Source of the DNA: Pseudomonadota bacterium
Lineage (GTDB): Bacteria > Pseudomonadota > Gammaproteobacteria > Burkholderiales > Burkholderiaceae_C
DNA: 15,707 nt
NCBI GenBank assembly: GCA_023394015.1
Contig: JAEXBL010000264.1
Location: forward strand, 1-15,707
Reading direction: 5' to 3'
Positions 8,846 to 15,707 of this stretch are shown one piece after another; within the stretch, counting starts at the first letter, position 1, and every line of letters begins with the position of its first letter. Under the pieces are notes generated by a model. The model had not been told where the DNA came from. It saw nothing but the letters and a program-made list of their open reading frames with translations, and ran no database searches. A program made the translations under genes and the position numbers.

Positions 8846-9535
8846 TTACTGCCGCAGCACGTGCGCCCCCTTGGGCGGCGTGAACTGGAAATGGCTGGCG
8901 GGCAGCGCCGCGTTCACCTCGAAGCCGTTGAAGCTCAGCACCGAGCGCTGGCCGAAGCTGTCCAGAATCTCCAGCGTGCCCAGCTCGGCGCCCTGGGCGC
9001 CGGGCCTGAAGCCGACGCGGATGCTTTGCAGCTGGCCGTCGCGCGACTTGGGCACCGCCTTGACCCATTGCTGGCCATCGGCGTCGGGCTCTTCGCTGAG
9101 GCTGAAGTCCTGCTCCAGCGCCTTCAGATCCGGCGCGGCGGCCACGATGGCGGCGGGCGTGGCGCCCAGCACCTGATCCTGCGCGCGCGCGGTGACCTGG
9201 TTCAGGTCGACGTCGTGCAGCCACAGCGTCTGGCCGTCGGCGACGATGGTCTGCTCGAACGGCTTGGCGTAGACAAAGCGGAATTTGCCTGGCCGCTGGA
9301 ACTCGAAGGTGCCGCTTTGCGTCCGGGCGCGCGGCTGCTGGCCGTCCTTGGCCGGGGCGGTGACGACCTGGGTGAAGCTGGCCTTGCCCGAACGCGTGCC
9401 CTTGACGAATTGCTCCAGGCTCTGCAGCCCGCCGGCCCAGGCGGGGTGGGCCACGGCGGCCATCAGGGATGCGGCCAGGGCTGCCTGGCCCAGCAGGCGC
9501 GCGGTGCGGGAGTGGCAAGAAAGATGTTGGTTCAT
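8846..9535 (-). CDS. lolA: Outer-membrane lipoprotein carrier protein LolA
   Basis: A 229-residue periplasmic chaperone that carries lipoproteins from LolCDE to the outer membrane. The signal peptide runs from MNQHLSCHSRTARLLGQ through AALAASLMAAVAHPAWA, with cleavage likely after AWA (residue 34). The mature part shows the LolA pattern: LEQFVKGTRSGKASFTQ, then FEFQRPGKFRFVYAKPFEQ, then VADGQTLWLHDVDLNQV. An ATG two codons upstream (9541) is equally possible. The frame stays open to an ATG at 9601, but that would put over 20 extra residues ahead of a signal peptide and is unlikely. It lies between ftsK and rarA, the usual betaproteobacterial order. Confidence 0.94.
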   Translation of the reverse strand: MNQHLSCHSRTARLLGQAALAASLMAAVAHPAWAGGLQSLEQFVKGTRSGKASFTQVVTAPAKDGQQPRARTQSGTFEFQRPGKFRFVYAKPFEQTIVADGQTLWLHDVDLNQVTARAQDQVLGATPAAIVAAAPDLKALEQDFSLSEEPDADGQQWVKAVPKSRDGQLQSIRVGFRPGAQGAELGTLEILDSFGQRSVLSFNGFEVNAALPASHFQFTPPKGAHVLRQ

Positions 9536-9630
9536 GTGCATGGGACCGGCATTGTGGCGCCGGGTTCGCACCGATGGGTGAAGAATGGTGAAGAACGGCA
9601 AAGTCGCGGCGCTGGCCTACAGGCCGGCCG

Positions 9631-9650
9631 GCGCCCGCGCCGACGGGCGC
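9631..9650. other. GC-rich hairpin just after the ftsK stop codon
   Basis: GCGCCCG (9631-9637) and CGGGCGC (9644-9650) flank a 6-nt loop, giving a 7-bp all-GC stem immediately downstream of the ftsK stop on the leftward transcript. No T-run follows, so it is not a typical intrinsic terminator. It may slow polymerase or protect the 3' end, or mean nothing. The 119-nt ftsK-lolA gap is otherwise featureless. Confidence 0.4.
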
Positions 9651-9654
9651 GTGG

Positions 9655-11988
<2,334 letters not shown>

Positions 11989-12072
11989 GGACAAAACTAC
12001 AGGGCCGTGAGCTTACCGCAAGCCTTGCCCCAGGCAGCGCGCCGGCCCCGTGCCAGGGCGGCGGGCCCGGCG

Positions 12073-12756
12073 TCAGCCAAAGGCGGTCAGCCGGTCCTTG
12101 ACGATGATGGAGCCGTTGTCCTGCGTCTGGATGAAGCCGCGCTCTTCCAGGTCCTTCATCACGCGGCTGACCATCTCGCGCGAGGCGCCCACCATCTTGG
12201 CGATGTCCTGGCGCGAAATCTTCTCGCGGATCAGCATCTCGCCGGTGTCGCTGTCGGTGTCGGCGGCAAACTCCAGCAGGGCGCGCGCCACGCGACCGTA
12301 GACATCCATCAGCGCCAGGGATTCGATCTTGCGGTCGGCATGGCGCAGGCGCTGCACCAGGCCGTGCATGATGGCGTAGGCCATGGAGCTGTTCTCGGGC
12401 AGGCAGCGCGCAAACTCGGCCCGGCCCAGCATCAGCACGTCGGTCTGCACCTCGGCGCGCACCGTGGCCGAGTGCGGCTCGTTGTCGATCAGGCTCATCT
12501 CGCCGATGTGGTCGCCCGGCTGCAGCGTGGCCAGAATCACCTCGCGGCCGCGGCTGTCGGCGCTCATCACCCGCGCGCGGCCGTTCAGCAAGATGAACAA
12601 GGCATTGCTCTTCTTGCCCTGCTCGACGATCAGTTCGCCACGCTTGAAGCGGCGCTTGACCACCGCGTCGGCGACCGAGACAGCCTGCGCCTCGGTCAGC
12701 ATGGAAAACAGTGGGACCCGACGAATCAGATCAAGACTCGACAACAGACTGGTCAT
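12073..12756 (-). CDS. Crp/Fnr-family transcriptional regulator
   Basis: A 227-residue DNA-binding regulator. Residues about 14-125 form the cyclic-nucleotide-binding-type beta-roll (LFILLNGRARV, LQPGDHIGEMSLIDNEPHSATV), then comes a long dimer helix and a C-terminal winged helix. The recognition helix reads SREMVSR (192-198), matching E. coli CRP SRETVGR, whose Arg, Glu and Arg contact TGTGA half-sites. In the effector pocket the Glu is kept (E86) and Ser96 matches CRP Ser83, but the position of the phosphate-binding Arg is His95. The Fnr-type N-terminal cysteine cluster is absent (Cys118 is the only cysteine), so it is not an Fnr oxygen sensor. GGAGG lies 9 nt before the ATG. It is divergent from trxB across 137 bp that holds a perfect Crp-type palindrome. 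The family is certain; ligand and targets are not. Confidence 0.93.
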   Translation of the reverse strand: MTSLLSSLDLIRRVPLFSMLTEAQAVSVADAVVKRRFKRGELIVEQGKKSNALFILLNGRARVMSADSRGREVILATLQPGDHIGEMSLIDNEPHSATVRAEVQTDVLMLGRAEFARCLPENSSMAYAIMHGLVQRLRHADRKIESLALMDVYGRVARALLEFAADTDSDTGEMLIREKISRQDIAKMVGASREMVSRVMKDLEERGFIQTQDNGSIIVKDRLTAFG

Positions 12757-12835
12757 GTCAAAACACCTCCGGCCCTCGCGCCGATGCTTGAGTTCTTAGA
12801 ATTTGAGCCCTCCACGGAAGGTGCTCCGACGACAA

Positions 12836-12851
12836 TGTGAAAAAAATCACA
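12836..12851. promoter_or_regulatory. Perfect Crp-type operator TGTGA-N6-TCACA
   Basis: TGTGA (12836-12840), six A, and TCACA (12847-12851) make the exact consensus palindrome bound by Crp-type proteins. It is centred about 87 bp upstream of the regulator's start codon and about 50 bp upstream of trxB. The recognition helix encoded by the adjacent regulator fits this half-site. Its place beside the regulator's -10 box suggests steric repression of the regulator (autoregulation). Confidence 0.75.
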
Positions 12852-12854
12852 TCT

Positions 12855-13844
<990 letters not shown>

Positions 13845-13864
13845 TCCAAGACCCAAGCCCCCGA

Positions 13865-13889
13865 AAAGCCCGCTATAATTGCGGGCTTT
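13865..13889 (+). terminator. Hairpin after trxB with a TATAAT in its loop
   Basis: AAAGCCCGC (13865-13873) and GCGGGCTTT (13881-13889) form a perfect 9-bp stem around the 7-nt loop TATAATT. It lies 20 nt past the trxB stop. The T-run is short on the plus strand (three T then G), so termination may be partial. The loop contains an exact -10 consensus (13874-13879) facing rpmB, so the same element may carry the rpmB promoter; no good -35 hexamer is seen upstream. Confidence 0.6.
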
Positions 13890-14049
13890 GCTTGATTTGC
13901 GCTGCCATTGCGTGGATCGCCTGGATCGAGCAGGGGCTACCGCCACCCCTTTCATGGCGAGGTGAGGCCGAAGCGAGTCGCAACCCCATCCACGTCCATC
14001 CACGTGGGCCTGCGGCGCCAGCAACGGCTGTAATGACTGGAGTCATCCA
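13890..14049 (+). other. Leader region upstream of rpmB (no gene seen)
   Basis: About 160 nt between the trxB hairpin and rpmB hold no convincing reading frame. Possible structures are AGGGG/CCCCT (13932-13936 with 13946-13950), the palindrome CCACGTGG (14000-14007) preceded by a repeated CATCCACGT, and ATGACT-GG-AGTCAT (14033-14046). The last places the likely rpmB ribosome-binding site GGAG (14039-14042) inside a small hairpin, 7 nt before the start codon. If transcription starts at the TATAAT in the upstream hairpin, this is a structured 5' UTR. I recognise no known riboswitch. Confidence 0.45.
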
Positions 14050-14283
14050 ATGGCACGCGTGTGCGACGTCACGGGCAAGAAGCCCATGGTCGGGAACAAC
14101 GTTTCCCACGCCAACAACAAAACCAAGCGCCGGTTCCTGCCGAACCTGCAATACCGCCGTTTCTGGGTCGAGAGCGAGAACCGCTGGGTGCGCCTGCGTG
14201 TCTCCAGCGCCGCCCTGCGCCTGATCGACAAGAACGGCATCGACGCCGTGCTCGCCGACATGCGCGCCCGCGGCCAAGCCTGA
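14050..14283 (+). CDS. rpmB: 50S ribosomal protein L28
   Basis: A 77-residue ribosomal protein starting [20 protein letters not shown], followed by the basic block [20 protein letters not shown], both typical of L28. It belongs to the large subunit near the E-site/L1 stalk region. Only one cysteine (Cys5) is present, so it is the zinc-independent form. GGAG ends 7 nt before the ATG. rpmG follows after 25 nt, the conserved rpmB-rpmG operon. Identity is secure from the N-terminal motif and the neighbour. Confidence 0.97.
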   Translation: MARVCDVTGKKPMVGNNVSHANNKTKRRFLPNLQYRRFWVESENRWVRLRVSSAALRLIDKNGIDAVLADMRARGQA

Positions 14284-14308
14284 CCCCCCCGTTAAAGGAG
14301 CTTCCATC

Positions 14309-14479
14309 ATGGCCACCAACGGCGGACGCGAAAAGATCAAGCTAGAATCCACGGCCGGAACCGGCCACTTCTACACCACCAGCAAGAACAAGAAGACCAT
14401 GCCCGAGAAAATGTCGATCATGAAGTTCGACCCCAAGGCTCGCAAGCATGTCGAATACAAGGAAGTCAAGCTGAAGTAA
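14309..14479 (+). CDS. rpmG: 50S ribosomal protein L33
   Basis: A 56-residue ribosomal protein that starts [20 protein letters not shown] and continues with [15 protein letters not shown] and [18 protein letters not shown], an unmistakable L33. It has no cysteines, so it is the zinc-free paralogue type. AAAGGAG (14294-14300) sits 8 nt before the ATG. It is the second gene of the rpmB-rpmG operon and is followed 22 nt later by a strong terminator. Confidence 0.97.
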   Translation: MATNGGREKIKLESTAGTGHFYTTSKNKKTMPEKMSIMKFDPKARKHVEYKEVKLK

Positions 14480-14501
14480 TTCAGCCGACCCAACCCCAGA
14501 C

Positions 14502-14531
14502 AACCCGCTGCCCGCAGCGGGTTTCTTTTTT
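14502..14531 (+). terminator. Intrinsic terminator of rpmB-rpmG
   Basis: AACCCGCTG (14502-14510), loop CCCG and CAGCGGGTT (14515-14523) give a perfect 9-bp GC-rich stem. A T-rich tail follows (TTTC then six T through 14531). It lies 22 nt after rpmG and before the tRNA gene. Confidence 0.93.
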
Positions 14532-14581
14532 CCCGAAACCGCTTCACCCCGGCCGCTAGAATCGCCGGTCAAGATCGACGC

Positions 14582-14669
14582 GGAAGGGTGGCAGAGTGGT
14601 CGATTGCACCGGTCTTGAAAACCGGCGACGCGCAAGTGTCCGTGGGTTCGAATCCCACCCCTTCCGCCA
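14582..14669 (+). tRNA. tRNA-Ser(TGA), CCA encoded
   Basis: An 88-nt class-II tRNA. The acceptor stem GGAAGGG (14582-14588) pairs with CCCTTCC (14659-14665), followed by discriminator G and an encoded CCA. The anticodon stem is CCGGT/ACCGG (14609-14613 with 14621-14625), with loop CTTGAAA giving anticodon TGA at 14616-14618. A long variable arm follows (about 14626-14641), then T stem GTGGG/CCCAC (14642-14646 with 14654-14658) around TTCGAAT. It reads UCA-type serine codons. A TAGAAT at 14557-14562 could be its -10 box. No second copy of the tRNA 3' end is visible downstream in this window. Confidence 0.97.
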
Positions 14670-14901
14670 CCAGCCAGGCAAACATGCGGCTTTCCGAGTT
14701 GGTGGGTGCTCATACCCAACATGAGACCCCATAGACGAAATGCTTGATGCTTCGCGGCGTTGGCTGGCTAGTGCTGTCGTTTAACCCGGGAAACGGATTG
14801 CATGTCCATGATTTCTTCTTGCAGTTCGCGCTGCCTATAAGACAGACCACCGGCCGCCGACCCCCAAAAAACTACGGCAAGGGTTTCGGGCCGGGAGTCA
14901 G
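14670..14901. other. Gene-free, lower-GC stretch between tRNA-Ser and an mmsB remnant
   Basis: About 230 bp without a credible gene. A hand count of 14701-14880 gives 98 G/C in 180 (about 54 %), clearly below the flanking coding DNA. Small inverted repeats are present: CGTTT...AAACG (14778-14782 with 14791-14795) around a CCCGGG, and an imperfect GTTGG/CCAAC-type hairpin near 14699-14720. Short open frames on either strand show no motif I recognise. Its position just after a tRNA and before a truncated gene suggests a recombination scar. Confidence 0.5.
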
Positions 14902-15096
14902 CGCGGCTACAGCGGCGGCTTCGGCAACGACCTGATGCTCAAGGACATGGGCCTGGCCGTCGAGGCGGCCCTGAGCATCGGCGCGGCCATTCCGCTGGGC
15001 GAGCTGGCGCGCAACCTGTACGCCCTGAACAGCCAGGCCGGCCGCGGCGGGCTGGATTTTTCCAGCGTGGTGCAACTGGTGCGCAAGACAGGCTGA
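14902..15096 (+). pseudogene. mmsB: C-terminal remnant of a 3-hydroxyisobutyrate dehydrogenase (MmsB-like)
   Basis: One frame with no nearby start codon encodes about 64 residues, including GYSGGFGNDLMLKDMGLA, PLGELARNLYALN and LDFSSVVQLV, and stops at TGA 15094-15096. These blocks match the end of the beta-hydroxyacid dehydrogenase C-terminal domain as found in MmsB, the NAD-dependent valine-catabolism enzyme of about 300 residues. The N-terminal GxGxxG NAD-binding domain and the catalytic Lys region are missing. Upstream, the frame loses similarity at about 14902 and meets a stop at 14809-14811, so the gene is 5'-truncated rather than merely lacking an annotated start. It is convergent with the nrdG-like gene (19-nt gap). 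Homology is by recognition only, but several motifs agree. Confidence 0.72.
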
Positions 15097-15115
15097 GGCG
15101 CGCTCTTGTATCGCT

Positions 15116-15707
15116 TCAAGCCCGCCGCAGCGTGAAGCGCTCGAAACCGGCGCCCAGTTGCCCGGCCTGCGCGGCGGTGAGCGCCCAGACCGGCGCGCCC
15201 GGGGCTCGGCATTCCTGCAGCGCCCAGTGGCGCACGCCGCGCGCGTGCAGCTCGGCCGCCAGCGTCATCAGTTCGTCCACGCCGAACAACCCCGGGTGCC
15301 AGGTGGTGCGGCATTCCAGCGCCACGCCGCTGTCCAGCACGCAGACCAGCGCCTCGAAGGCGCGCGCGCCGCTGCCGGGCGTGGCGGTGATGGCCTCGTA
15401 GCGCGCCAGCGGCGCCTTGATGTCCAGCCCGACCCAGTCCAGCCGCGGCAGCAGCGCGGCCAGGCGCTCGGGGTACATGCCGGCGGTGTGCAGCGCGGTG
15501 TGCAGGCCGAGCGCGCGCACGGCGTCGAGGGCCGGGCCGAGCGCGGCTTGCAGCGTCGGCTCGCCGCCGGAAAACACCACGCCATCCAGCAGGCCGCGGC
15601 GCTCGCGCAGCAGCTGCGTCACCTCGGCCCAGCGGTGGCGTGTGGGCGCCCTGGCGTCGAGCAGTTCGGTGTTGTGGCAATAGCCGCAGCGCCAGGGGCA
15701 GCCCTGG
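15116..15707 (-). CDS. nrdG: Anaerobic ribonucleoside-triphosphate reductase activating protein (NrdG-type radical SAM), 5' end missing
   Basis: The gene runs leftward from beyond the right edge and stops at TGA 15118-15116; about 196 residues are visible. Near the visible start is QGCPWRCGYCHNTEL, whose CxxxCxxC binds the 4Fe-4S cluster used to cleave S-adenosylmethionine. It is followed by VVFSGGEPTLQ, the GGE SAM-binding motif, and LDWVGLDIKAP, all typical of activases such as NrdG. These enzymes install the glycyl radical on anaerobic ribonucleotide reductase (NrdD). The partner gene would be expected just upstream, beyond the window, so the nrdG assignment over another radical-SAM activase is inferred from sequence type only. 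Confidence 0.82.
   Translation of the reverse strand, partial: QGCPWRCGYCHNTELLDARAPTRHRWAEVTQLLRERRGLLDGVVFSGGEPTLQAALGPALDAVRALGLHTALHTAGMYPERLAALLPRLDWVGLDIKAPLARYEAITATPGSGARAFEALVCVLDSGVALECRTTWHPGLFGVDELMTLAAELHARGVRHWALQECRAPGAPVWALTAAQAGQLGAGFERFTLRRA

Noticed and set aside
6133..8883. Very long plus-strand open frame (over 900 codons) opposite livH and rarA
   Set aside because: It runs antisense to two well-supported genes, has a composition dominated by Ala, Gly, His, Gln and Arg typical of a GC-rich shadow frame, and shows no domain.
14342..14722. Minus-strand open frame across rpmG and tRNA-Ser containing GGIRTHGHLRVAGFQDRCN
   Set aside because: That peptide is the well-known spurious translation of the antisense of a tRNA-Ser gene; the rest is antisense to rpmG and its terminator.
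14744..14935. Plus-strand 63-codon open frame between tRNA-Ser and the mmsB remnant
   Set aside because: It has no ribosome-binding site or recognisable motif, and its end overlaps the remnant in another frame.

Overview
The window is a GC-rich (by eye about 65-70 %) stretch of bacterial chromosome. Its gene content, codon use and gene order point to a betaproteobacterium of the order Burkholderiales, most likely family Comamonadaceae (Acidovorax/Alicycliphilus/Ottowia-like). The supporting signs are the chain rarA - lolA - ftsK - Crp/Fnr regulator - trxB, the rpmB-rpmG pair without zinc-binding cysteine clusters, an orphan Bug-type binding protein and a complete branched-chain amino-acid ABC cassette. 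No genus can be fixed from the sequence alone.

Layout. Positions 1-173 (-): 5' part of an NAD(P)-binding Rossmann/SDR-type gene running off the left edge. 223-1266 (+): 2Fe-2S ferredoxin/FAD/NAD oxidoreductase. 1361-2329 (+): Bug/TctC-type periplasmic solute-binding protein. A perfect 12-bp hairpin (2353-2380) separates it from a convergent liv operon read right to left: livH (7227-6298), livM (6281-5094), livG (5074-4298), livF (4295-3579) and the binding protein livK-like (3538-2405). A second terminator hairpin (7324-7356) ends the next leftward block: Crp/Fnr regulator (12756-12073), ftsK (11988-9655), lolA (9535-8846) and rarA (8778-7459). Divergent from the regulator is trxB (12894-13844), then a hairpin, a roughly 160-nt rpmB leader, rpmB (14050-14283), rpmG (14309-14479), a strong terminator and tRNA-Ser(TGA) (14582-14669). 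Beyond the tRNA lies a lower-GC stretch with no gene (about 54 % by hand count of 14701-14880), then a 5'-truncated remnant of a 3-hydroxyisobutyrate dehydrogenase (mmsB-like, about 14902-15096). The window ends inside a convergent radical-SAM activase gene of the NrdG type (15707-15116).

How the genes work together. The liv cluster is a self-contained importer for branched-chain amino acids or similar small polar or aromatic solutes: two permeases, two ATPases, one binding protein. The second block combines chromosome segregation (FtsK), lipoprotein trafficking (LolA) and replication-fork rescue (RarA) under or beside a Crp-type regulator. The regulator/trxB intergenic region holds a perfect TGTGA-N6-TCACA palindrome between opposed promoter-like boxes, so the regulator may control itself and thioredoxin reductase.

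Most of the window is ordinary core genome. The parts that deserve a second look are the regulator/trxB control region together with the regulator's altered cNMP-pocket residues, the hairpins flanking rpmB, and the scar between tRNA-Ser and nrdG. I found no CRISPR array, intact insertion sequence, toxin-antitoxin pair, defence system or other recognisably novel multi-gene system.
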